Below, piece after piece: positions 45,013 to 52,965 of a stretch of DNA of 64,000 bases. How positions within the stretch are numbered: the first letter of the stretch is position 1; the number at the start of each line of letters is the position of its first letter. The DNA comes from Sphingomonas sp. PAMC 26605. GTDB lineage: Bacteria > Pseudomonadota > Alphaproteobacteria > Sphingomonadales > Sphingomonadaceae. The position numbers and the translations under genes are program-made. The notes below the pieces were generated by a model. The model was not told the origin of the DNA. It saw only the letters and a program-made list of their open reading frames with translations, and did no database searches. The DNA lies in contig NZ_JH584241.1 of NCBI RefSeq assembly GCF_000241485.1, forward strand, positions 3,154,210 to 3,218,209, read 5' to 3'.

Positions 45013-46025
45013 CCCGCGTGCCGCCGGCGCGGCGGCCTTGGCGGCGCCCCCTGCCGCTGCTGCGCGATCGGGCGGCGGGCGGGTTCGAGCAGATAGACCA
45101 ACCGCCCGAACCCGCGCAGCGGTGCGGTGACCGCCGGGAGCAATCGCGCGCGGCGGAACAGGTCGAACAGCCACGAACGCGGCGGGGCGACGCTCGCGGT
45201 CTGCTCGACGCGGAAGCGGTCGGCCCAGGCGATCACCGGCCGGAAGACGAGCTGGTCGTAGAGCAGGATGACGACCGCCATCGCGCCGACCGCGAGCGCG
45301 ACCGCGGCGAGGTTGCGCTGCTCGATCGCGATCGCTAGCCACGAGCCGATCCCCGGCAGCATGATCTGGGTATGGCCGACGCTGATCGCCTCCGACGCGA
45401 CGACGAAGAACCAGCCGCCCGACATCGACATCATCGCGTTCCACACCAGGCCTGGCGCGGCGAACGGCAGCTCGAGCCGGATCAGCTTGCGCAGCGGCGA
45501 AAGGCCGAACCCGCGCGCGACTTCGTCGAGATCGGCCGGGACCTGGCGCAGCGACTGGTACAGGCTGAACGCCATGTTCCACGCCTGGCTGGTGAAAATC
45601 GCGAAAATCGCGGCGCATTCGACGCCGACGCGGCTGCCCGGGAAGAGCCCCATGAACGCCGTGACGGTAAAGGTCATGAAGCCGAGCACCGGCACCGATT
45701 GGAGAATGTCGAGCGCGGGAATGATCACGAGCTCGGCGCGGCGGCTCTTGGCGGCGGCGGTCGCCGCGATCAGCGTGAAGACGAACGACGCCGCGAGCGC
45801 CGCGAACAAGCGCAACGTCGTGAGCAGGGCATAGCGCGGCAATTGCCACCAATCGAGCACGACCGGCTCGAGCCGAAGCTGCGCGAGCGGCTGGGTCGCG
45901 TCGCTGACCCCCGCGGCGACCGCCACCCCGGCCGCAACGAGGATGGCGAACAACGCCGCGTCGGGCCAGTCGAGCCGCAATTGCAGCCGGCGCGGCGAGA
46001 AGCCGAGAAAACCGGGCGTTTGCAT
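44982..46025 (-). CDS. ABC permease, N-terminal half of a split duplicated permease
   Basis: 347 residues with about six helices and a full permease domain (EAA loop: DEVARGFGLSPLRKLIRLELPFAAPG). The last 35 or so residues become Arg/Pro-rich (PPRPPRRRHAGCGCGRRWSR), which looks like out-of-frame translation of the inter-domain linker. The ATG at 46025 directly follows the porin stop; an earlier ATG at 46040 overlaps the porin. Together with the following ORF this is most simply one frameshifted gene for a duplicated anion permease. Confidence 0.75.
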   Translation of the reverse strand: MQTPGFLGFSPRRLQLRLDWPDAALFAILVAAGVAVAAGVSDATQPLAQLRLEPVVLDWWQLPRYALLTTLRLFAALAASFVFTLIAATAAAKSRRAELVIIPALDILQSVPVLGFMTFTVTAFMGLFPGSRVGVECAAIFAIFTSQAWNMAFSLYQSLRQVPADLDEVARGFGLSPLRKLIRLELPFAAPGLVWNAMMSMSGGWFFVVASEAISVGHTQIMLPGIGSWLAIAIEQRNLAAVALAVGAMAVVILLYDQLVFRPVIAWADRFRVEQTASVAPPRSWLFDLFRRARLLPAVTAPLRGFGRLVYLLEPARRPIAQQRQGAPPRPPRRRHAGCGCGRRWSR

Positions 46026-46026
46026 G

Positions 46027-47403
46027 TCAGAACGCTCCATGCAGCCGCAGCGCGGCGATATTGGCCGGACCGCGGTCGCGATTGTAACCGGGGTTCACGA
46101 TGTGCTGCGCGTCGAGCGTGGCATCGACGCCGCGCAGCACATGCACGTCGTAATAGAGCTCGGCGATCTGCTCGCAGCCCGCGTCGGGCAATCGCCCGTC
46201 GCCGACGAGCACGCCGATCCCGCCCGCCGCGAGATAGCGGCGATGCGCGGCCGAGATGCCGTTGACGACGAGCGCCATCCCGATCCGGTCTGACGGGCGT
46301 CCCCAGCCCTTGCCGGCCAACACCGCACCGACCTGCGCGGTGCGATCGATATCGGTGAAATCGTATGGCTCGATCGCGCCGTCCGACCAGCCGAGGCGAC
46401 CGAACACGCCGAGCGTCGCCGTCACTTCCTGCTCGACATTGGCATAGCCGCCGATCCGCGTACTCCGGCGGCGGACCAGCGCAGTATCAACTGGGTCGCC
46501 GCTTGCCACACCAAGCGCCAGCGCCTGATCGAACCGTCCGAACTGCCCGCGGTTGCGGAACAGCCCGAGCCGGACCGCGCCCGCGCGCGCGCCGATCGTG
46601 TGACGATGCTCGATCTCGGCATCGAGCTGATACTGGCCGAAGCCGCGCTCGAGCGTTTCGCCATTGGGTATGCGCGACAGGTTGAACGCGCCGAAGCGTG
46701 CGGTCCACGCGCCGCGATAGGCCTCGAGCGCGGCGCCGGTCGAATAGCCCCAGGCGTCGGCGGCATAATCGAAGCTGCCAGCATCGACCACCGACCAGTT
46801 GAGGAAATCCGCGCGCGGATCGTGCGCATAGCGGTTCGTATCGAACACATCGCCCACACCGATCTTGCCGACGCTCAGCACCAGCCGATCAATCGGCCGC
46901 GACCCACCGAGCTGGTTCGACGTCGCCACCACCGCCTCGCGCGCGCTGCCGAGCCCGATCGTCTGGCGGAAGAACAGGCGCTGCAGGCGGACATAGGGAT
47001 TGGTCTTGCCTACCTTATACGCCTCGGCGCTGGGAAAGCCCGCCGCGCCGAGCGTATTCGACAGCCCGAAGCCCTGGTCGATCTCGGGATTGGCCCAGAG
47101 CTCGGCGCCCTCCCATGGACGTACGCCGATATAGGCGGTGACGTCGGCGGTCTCCTTCACCTGCCGCGGCGCGAGGCTGTTGGGTCCCGAATAGGGTGCG
47201 GCGAAGCCCCCTACCCCCTGGACGACGAAGGTCGCCTGGCCGTGCAGCGCGAAGGTCTGGGCTTCGGGCGTCTGCGTGTCGCCCGGCTGGGTGTCGCGGG
47301 TCTGCGCGGTCGCGGAGCTGGCGAACAGCAGCGCGAGCCCGCCGATTGCCCACGCTGGCCGAAACGCGGCGCGGCGCGCGGACCGCGTCTCAGCGAAACG
47401 CAC
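46027..47403 (-). CDS. OprB-type carbohydrate-selective-like porin
   Basis: A 458-residue outer-membrane barrel with a signal peptide (ending FASSATAQ) and C-terminal Phe. The C-terminal third (SAAHRRYLAAGGIGVLVGDG, then AQHIVNPGYNRDRGP) matches the OprB porin family. It probably admits the substrate of the ABC transporter encoded immediately downstream. The start is a GTG without a clear ribosome site. A better site (AAGGA then ATG at about 47442) lies upstream but in another frame and stops after 17 codons, so the 5' end is uncertain. Confidence 0.82.
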   Translation of the reverse strand: MRFAETRSARRAAFRPAWAIGGLALLFASSATAQTRDTQPGDTQTPEAQTFALHGQATFVVQGVGGFAAPYSGPNSLAPRQVKETADVTAYIGVRPWEGAELWANPEIDQGFGLSNTLGAAGFPSAEAYKVGKTNPYVRLQRLFFRQTIGLGSAREAVVATSNQLGGSRPIDRLVLSVGKIGVGDVFDTNRYAHDPRADFLNWSVVDAGSFDYAADAWGYSTGAALEAYRGAWTARFGAFNLSRIPNGETLERGFGQYQLDAEIEHRHTIGARAGAVRLGLFRNRGQFGRFDQALALGVASGDPVDTALVRRRSTRIGGYANVEQEVTATLGVFGRLGWSDGAIEPYDFTDIDRTAQVGAVLAGKGWGRPSDRIGMALVVNGISAAHRRYLAAGGIGVLVGDGRLPDAGCEQIAELYYDVHVLRGVDATLDAQHIVNPGYNRDRGPANIAALRLHGAF

Positions 47404-47787
47404 GAGCGAACGGGATGCGCGCGGGAGCGCGAAGCGTGATCATGGGCGAAATCCTTCGGTCTCGTGGTTCGAGCCCGCCGGATATCGCCTCAGGGCAGCG
47501 TCGCGCCGCCTGCGCCGACCCGGTCGGGCCCAGGATACCGGTCATCGACGCAGCAAAAGCCGAGGCTTCTACTGTCGCCGTCTCCGGACAAGGGGCTAGA
47601 TCGGGGCATCGGGTTCCTGTGTTCGAAAAAGCAGTCGAAGCCTGGCAGCCGCGACTCGCGCGACTGCGTCCGCCTTCGCGCGCCGACTAGCAGCTTGTAA
47701 TCCGCGCGCACAGGTCTTGATTTTGCAGGTGCGGTGAGACGGGTACGGCGCCGCCGCTTAGTGTCGCGACAGGCTCCCGCGGACGGA
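47404..47787. other. 384-bp intergenic region upstream of the porin-ABC operon
   Basis: This gap separates the porin start from the stop of bacteriophytochrome 2; both genes are on the minus strand. It holds a moderately AT-rich patch at about 47690-47725 that could carry a promoter, and short G/C-rich inverted segments. I recognise no riboswitch, tRNA or coding frame. It presumably includes the leader of the porin operon and the 3' end of the phytochrome transcript. Confidence 0.35.
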
Positions 47788-50367
47788 TCACGCCAGGATC
47801 GCGGGCCCCAGAATGTCCTCCATCGCGCGCGCGACGTTTTCGATCGTGTAGGGCTTTTGCACGACCGTCCTGTCGCGGTGGCTCTCGGGCAATTTGGCCT
47901 GTTCGCCATAGCCGGTGGCGAACAGGAAGGGGATGCCGAGCTCGAGCAGCCGGTCCGCGATCGCGAAGCTGTTGCGGTCGCCGAGATTTATGTCGAGCAT
48001 CGCGACCGCCGGCCGGCTGTGCGCGATCGCGTCGAGCGCGCCATCGACGGTCGCCGCGGTGGTGACGTTTTCGGCGCCCAGCCGCGTAACGATGTCCTCG
48101 GCGTCGAGCGCGATGATCAGGCTGTCCTCGACCAGCAGCACGTCGTGCCCGTCGAGCATCCGTTCCGGCGCGGCGGCGGGAAGGCCTGCCACGGGCCGCG
48201 CGCTGCGGATCGGTGGCGTGGCGCGGATCGCAGCCGGCGCTTCGGTGACGTGCCGCGCAGGGATGCGGAAGCGCGCCTCGACCCCGTCAGGGCGATAGTC
48301 GACGTCCGCCGTCCCACCGAGATCGTACGGCACCGAGCGATGGATGATCGTCGTGCCGAACCCCTTACGAGTCGGCAAAGCGACGGTCGGGCCGCCGGTC
48401 TCGCGCCAGAAGAACAACAGGTCCTCGGCCGTGTTGCGTTCCCAGCTGATCGCGACGTGCCCGTCGGGCACCGACAGGCTGCCATATTTGGTCGAGTTGG
48501 TGACGAGCTCGTGCAGCACCAGCGCCATCGTCGAATAGGCCTGCGGGTTGAGCAGCACCGGCGCGCCCTCCGACACGATCTTGTCATCGTCGGCGACGAA
48601 GGCTGCGGCCTCGGCATCGATCAGCGCCTGCATCGGCGCAGGCCCCCAATGGTCGTCGGTGATCTGGTTGTGCGCGCGCGCGAGCGCGTGAATCCGGCCA
48701 TCGACGACCTTGACGAAATCCTGGACGACGTCCTCGGCCGGTTGCGACTGGCGGATCAGCCCGCGGATCACGCCGAGCACGTTGCGGACGCGGTGATTGA
48801 GCTCGGCGATCAGCAGCTCCTGCCGGGCATTGGCGTGTTGCCGCTCGGCCGAGGCTTCGTCCGCCAGCCGCAACACGACTTCGATCAGCGTCGCTCGGAG
48901 TGTCTCGGCGACACGGATTTCGGAGGCGGTGAAGGGCTGCGAGCGCCCCTGCACCAACTCCTTCCACTCGGCAAAACTCTCGCGTGGCGACAGGCGGGGG
49001 CCGTTCGCCCCATATTCCACGGGCTTGTGCGGATCGCCCGCCCAGCGCACCGAGCGAACGAGCTCGGAACGGAACAACACGACGTAATCGCGCGGCGCGC
49101 GCGAGATCGGGATCGCCAGCAGCCCTGCCGACTCGGCGGCGAACTCTTCGGCGCCGGGCAGGATCGACGCGATCCGGTCGGTCGCGAACACCTTGCCCGC
49201 GGTCGTGCCGTTGAGCGCGCGAACGATCCGACGGAAGGCATCGGCCGAAGGAGTTACGCCCGAAAAGGCATGGTTGCCGCCGATCCACACGCCGACGCCA
49301 TCGGCCTTGATCGCGCGCGTCAGGATCTCGCCGAGCCAGTCGGGATCCTTGAGCAGCGTATCGTCGGAGGCGATCGCGCCAAGCAACTGGTCGGCGATAT
49401 CGCGCGCGCCGCGCTCGAACTCGACGGTCGCCTGGCGTTCGCGGCTCTCGAGCCGCATCGCGAACATCTGCGCGAACAGTTCGCTGACCGAACGCCGCTC
49501 GAAGGTTGGGCAGCGGGCCGTGTAATGGTGACAGGCGAACAGCCCCCACAGCTTGCCATCGACCAGGATCGAGATCGACAGCGACGCCTGCACGCCCATG
49601 TTCTTGAGATATTCGATATGGATCGGCGAGACCGAGCGGAGCACCGACAGCGACAGATCGAGCGGGCGCCCGCCCGCGTCGCGCGCGGGAACGATCGGCA
49701 CGGCCTGCTGGTCGACGTCGGCGATAAGGCGCAACAGGTTGCGCTTGTAGAGCAGACGTGCCTGGACCGGGATATCGCTGGCGGGATAGCGCAGCCCGAG
49801 AAATTTGCCGATGCCGGGCTTCACCGCCTCGGCGACGACCTCGCCCGAATCGTCGGCGGCGAAGCGATAGACCATCACCCGATCGAAGCCGATCAGCGCG
49901 CGGACCTGCCGTGCGCCTTCGCGGTAGAAGCTCTCCATGTCGGCGCATTGATCGAGCCGCGTGATCATCGAGCGGACCAGGCCGCTCGCATCGCCATATT
50001 CGCCCGACGCCGGTTCGGCCTCGATCACGACCTGGTCGCCCGAGACGTGGAGTGCGATATCGAACGCCGCGCCGCCAGGGAGCAAGACGATGTCGAACAT
50101 GCGCTCGACCGCATCGGCGCCGCGCAACATCGCGGCACGATTGCGCAGATCGTGGATCACCGCGGACGGCAAGATTTCTGCCAGCGGCAGCCCGAGCAAA
50201 TCCTCCGGGCTATGCCCGATGAATTGGGCGACGTTCGCCGATACCCGCGCGACGAGCCAGTCGGCGGTCAACGCCAACAGGAACCCGATCGGCTGGATCG
50301 CGCCCAGGATATGAATCGGTTCGCGATCGCAATTCGTCAGATCGACCGTTCCGAAATCGTCAGCCAA
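47788..50367 (-). CDS. bphP: Bacteriophytochrome HWE histidine kinase with C-terminal receiver domain (BphP2)
   Basis: An 859-residue photoreceptor kinase with the same domain order and length as BphP1. Cys13 begins a near-canonical chromophore motif (CDREPIHILGAIQPIG). GAF features include VMVYRF, PASDIP, SVSPIHIEYL and ACHHY; the PHY tongue has PRESF. The HWE kinase has His525 (ELNHRVRN), HELVTNSTKYG and WRE, and the receiver Asp is about residue 792 (LDINLG). The start is a TTG at 50367 preceded by AAGGA at 7-8 bases. It overlaps the heme oxygenase stop by 8 bases, so bphO and bphP form an operon. Confidence 0.95.
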   Translation of the reverse strand: MADDFGTVDLTNCDREPIHILGAIQPIGFLLALTADWLVARVSANVAQFIGHSPEDLLGLPLAEILPSAVIHDLRNRAAMLRGADAVERMFDIVLLPGGAAFDIALHVSGDQVVIEAEPASGEYGDASGLVRSMITRLDQCADMESFYREGARQVRALIGFDRVMVYRFAADDSGEVVAEAVKPGIGKFLGLRYPASDIPVQARLLYKRNLLRLIADVDQQAVPIVPARDAGGRPLDLSLSVLRSVSPIHIEYLKNMGVQASLSISILVDGKLWGLFACHHYTARCPTFERRSVSELFAQMFAMRLESRERQATVEFERGARDIADQLLGAIASDDTLLKDPDWLGEILTRAIKADGVGVWIGGNHAFSGVTPSADAFRRIVRALNGTTAGKVFATDRIASILPGAEEFAAESAGLLAIPISRAPRDYVVLFRSELVRSVRWAGDPHKPVEYGANGPRLSPRESFAEWKELVQGRSQPFTASEIRVAETLRATLIEVVLRLADEASAERQHANARQELLIAELNHRVRNVLGVIRGLIRQSQPAEDVVQDFVKVVDGRIHALARAHNQITDDHWGPAPMQALIDAEAAAFVADDDKIVSEGAPVLLNPQAYSTMALVLHELVTNSTKYGSLSVPDGHVAISWERNTAEDLLFFWRETGGPTVALPTRKGFGTTIIHRSVPYDLGGTADVDYRPDGVEARFRIPARHVTEAPAAIRATPPIRSARPVAGLPAAAPERMLDGHDVLLVEDSLIIALDAEDIVTRLGAENVTTAATVDGALDAIAHSRPAVAMLDINLGDRNSFAIADRLLELGIPFLFATGYGEQAKLPESHRDRTVVQKPYTIENVARAMEDILGPAILA

Positions 50368-50917
50368 AGGTTCCGGTCCTTACCCATCGGTGTCCGCTGA
50401 TTTCGAACAACGCAAACACGTTACGCGCCGCTTGCACCGCGACGGACCGCTTTAGCGCAGTATCGAGACGCGCGTCGAGCATCTGGAGCAAGTTGCGCCA
50501 CGCGGCCGAATCGCCGCCCCCGAGAAAACGCGTCGGGAAATCGGACGGAACCGATCGCTTGAGCATCGTCCCGCCGAGGCGCGACCCTTCGAGCACGTAG
50601 AGACCGCCGAGCAGCGCCGCCTCGCTTTCGAAACGGATCGCCCCCGCGGGATCAGGTACGGCGAGCCCGAGCGTCGCGAGATCGGCGCGCAGCAGATCGG
50701 CGCGCTGGCGTGTTTCCCAGTCGGGCGCGATGTCGGCGATACCCGCATCGGCCAGCGCGCGCTCGACCGGGATATGCGCCGCCGCCTGTGCCCCGAGAAA
50801 CGCCCCATAGTCCTGCCGGTCATCGAGCCGCACGTGCGAGAACAGGCGATCGACCCGCTCGTGCTGGTCGTGCGTCGCGGCTCGCAATTCCGCGCGCGCG
50901 GTGGTTTGGTCGGTCAT
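50360..50917 (-). CDS. bphO: Biliverdin-producing heme oxygenase
   Basis: A 185-residue alpha-helical heme oxygenase of the BphO type: ATHDQHERVDRLFS with the proximal His, then LGGLYVLEGSRLGGTML, the distal-helix Gly-rich motif. It opens heme to biliverdin, CO and Fe2+, and biliverdin is the bilin used by bacteriophytochromes. The ATG at 50917 was chosen from the family N-terminus; its ribosome site is weak. Immediately upstream of and overlapping bphP, so the pair is co-expressed; it may also supply BphP1. Confidence 0.93.
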   Translation of the reverse strand: MTDQTTARAELRAATHDQHERVDRLFSHVRLDDRQDYGAFLGAQAAAHIPVERALADAGIADIAPDWETRQRADLLRADLATLGLAVPDPAGAIRFESEAALLGGLYVLEGSRLGGTMLKRSVPSDFPTRFLGGGDSAAWRNLLQMLDARLDTALKRSVAVQAARNVFALFEISGHRWVRTGTFG

Positions 50918-50999
50918 CGCGGCAGTGTACTGGATATCGCGACAAATGTAACCGAGCTCGCTCCGCACCGGTTGCGCTCGTTTTGGCGTGCGATCGAGG

Positions 51000-51557
51000 T
51001 CACGCGGGCCTGCTCAAATAGCGCGATCCCGCGAGGCAGAAGCGCCAGGGTGTCGCCGCCGCCTTGCTGATCCCGATCCGCGGGCCTTCGACGATAGGCG
51101 GTGCGATCTCTGGCGCCTTCAACGCGAAGGGCGGCTGGTCGAGCGCCGCGCCGTTCAAGGTCGCATCGACTCCGAGAGCTTGCGCGAGGCGGCCCGGTCC
51201 GCGGCACAACAGCCGCTCGGACACGCCGCCGCGGCGGGCCTGCATGACGTCAAACCCGACCAAGGGTTCGATCGCGCGGATCAGAACCGCGCTGCCTGTC
51301 CGGTCGGCCGAGCAGACCATGTTAAGGCACCAATGCAGCCCGTAGCTGCGATACACATAGGCGCGCCCGACCGGTCCGAACATCGCCGCGTTGCGCGGCG
51401 TGACCCCGCCAAAGCTGTGCGACGCGGGATCGCCGGCATCATAGGCCTCGGTTTCGACGATCCGGCCGCCGACGCCATGGACGAGCAATTCGACGCCAAT
51501 CAAGCCGCGCGCCACGCTCGCCGCGTCGTGCCGGAAGAAATCCTCGCTCAGAAACAC
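51000..51557 (-). CDS. DNA-3-methyladenine glycosylase (AAG/MPG family), GTG start
   Basis: A 185-residue alkyladenine DNA glycosylase. Signature parts are ARGLIGVELLV, GGRIVETEAYDAGDPASHSFGG with the catalytic Glu, RNAAMFGPVGRAYVYRSYGLHWCLN, and CRGPGRLAQALGV. A longer frame to 51680 exists, but the family begins near FLSEDFF. The GTG at 51557 with GGAG 7 bases upstream fits both the length and the homology. It removes alkylated purines in base-excision repair. It lies upstream of bphO on the same strand. Confidence 0.9.
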   Translation of the reverse strand: MFLSEDFFRHDAASVARGLIGVELLVHGVGGRIVETEAYDAGDPASHSFGGVTPRNAAMFGPVGRAYVYRSYGLHWCLNMVCSADRTGSAVLIRAIEPLVGFDVMQARRGGVSERLLCRGPGRLAQALGVDATLNGAALDQPPFALKAPEIAPPIVEGPRIGISKAAATPWRFCLAGSRYLSRPA

Positions 51558-51753
51558 TCGAAATGCTCCGCATTCGCCGGTTCGGTAACGAGTTGGTCGG
51601 GCAGGAAATGCGCTATCGGAAGGCAAGTTTGGAGTGGCATGGCTGGGCATGGCTTGTATGGGAGCCGCAGCGCGGATCAACCCCCAAGCGCGTTACGGAG
51701 AGGCTGCTGAATCGCCCGTCGCGACTATCGGCGACTGATCAAGGAGCCTTGCC

Positions 51754-52956
51754 ATGCCTGCCCCCTCCCTGGCACCCGCGCGTGCAGCGAAATCACCGCA
51801 CGTCGGTCTCGTCCACGCGGCGCTCGCCGTCGGAGGCTTCGCGATCGGCACGACCGAATTCGCGACGATGAGCTTGCTCCCCTATTTCGCGCGCGACCTT
51901 CATATCAGCGAGCCGACCGCCGGGCATGTCATCAGCGCCTACGCGCTCGGCGTCGTCGTCGGCGCACCGATGATCGCGATCCTGTCCGCGAAGCTCCCAC
52001 GGCGCACGCTGCTGATCGGCTTGATGACGGTCTTCGCGATTGCCAACGCGCTCTCGGCGTTGGCGCCATCCTATCGCATGCTGCTCTTCGTCCGCTTCCT
52101 CAGCGGCCTGCCGCATGGCGCCTATTTCGGCGTGGCCTCGCTCGTCGCGGCGTCGCTCGTGCCGCCCGAACGCCGCACGCAAGCGGTCGGCCGGGTTATG
52201 CTTGGTCTGACGGTCGCGACGATCATCGGCGTGCCGGTGGCGACCTGGCTCGGCCAGGCGTTCGGCTGGCGCTTCGGGTTCGCGATCGTCGCCGGTCTCG
52301 CGCTGATCACGGCGGGACTTGCCATCGCGATCGTGCCGCACGATCGCCCGCAGGCCGGAGCAAGCCCGTTGCGCGAACTCGGTGCGCTGCGCCGCGGGCA
52401 AGTATGGCTGACGCTGGCGATCGGCGCGATCGGCTTTGGCGGGCTGTTCGCGGTCTACACCTATCTCACCGTGACGCTGAGCGCGGTGACGCGGGTCCCG
52501 CCCGCGCTGATCCCGATCGTCCTGGCAGTGTTCGGAGTCGGAATGACGGTCGGCAATCTCGTCGTCCCGCGCTTCGCCGACAAGCGCTTGATGCCGACCG
52601 GCGGCGTGTTGCTGCTGTTCATGGCGGTGTCGCTCGCGCTCTATACGCTTGCCGCGCACAGTTTCCTCGCGGTGACGCTCGACGTTTTCGCGATCGGGCT
52701 CGGCGGGGCGCTCGGCACGACCCTCCAGACGCGGCTGATGGACGTTGCGGGCGACGCGCAAACGCTGGCGGCGGCGCTCAACCATTCGGCCTTCAACGTC
52801 GCCAATGCGCTCGGGCCATGGCTCGGCGGAATGGCGATCGCGGGCGGGTTCGGCTGGACCTCGACCGGCTGGGTCGGCTGCGGGCTGGCGCTCGGCGGCT
52901 TCGCGGTGTGGTGCGTCGCGGTTGTCCTCGAGGCGCGCACGCGCCGAACCGGCTGA
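51754..52956 (+). CDS. DHA1-family MFS transporter (AraJ-like)
   Basis: A 400-residue, 12-helix exporter of the sugar-efflux/AraJ-like DHA1 group: FAIGTTEFATMSLLPYFARDL in helix 1, the motif-A loop SAKLPRRTLL and the motif-C-like GLPHGAYFGVASLVAASLVPP. It may export sugars, purines or drugs; substrate unknown. AAGGAG precedes the ATG at 51754. Convergent with the EmrB-like gene 9 bases away. Confidence 0.9.
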   Translation: MPAPSLAPARAAKSPHVGLVHAALAVGGFAIGTTEFATMSLLPYFARDLHISEPTAGHVISAYALGVVVGAPMIAILSAKLPRRTLLIGLMTVFAIANALSALAPSYRMLLFVRFLSGLPHGAYFGVASLVAASLVPPERRTQAVGRVMLGLTVATIIGVPVATWLGQAFGWRFGFAIVAGLALITAGLAIAIVPHDRPQAGASPLRELGALRRGQVWLTLAIGAIGFGGLFAVYTYLTVTLSAVTRVPPALIPIVLAVFGVGMTVGNLVVPRFADKRLMPTGGVLLLFMAVSLALYTLAAHSFLAVTLDVFAIGLGGALGTTLQTRLMDVAGDAQTLAAALNHSAFNVANALGPWLGGMAIAGGFGWTSTGWVGCGLALGGFAVWCVAVVLEARTRRTG

Positions 52957-52965
52957 CGCGGCGGA

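Noticed and set aside
47466-47476. GGTTCGAGCCC, a T-loop-like sequence
   Set aside because: The flanking bases do not form the 5-bp T-stem and no acceptor, D or anticodon arms are found nearby, so it is not a tRNA.
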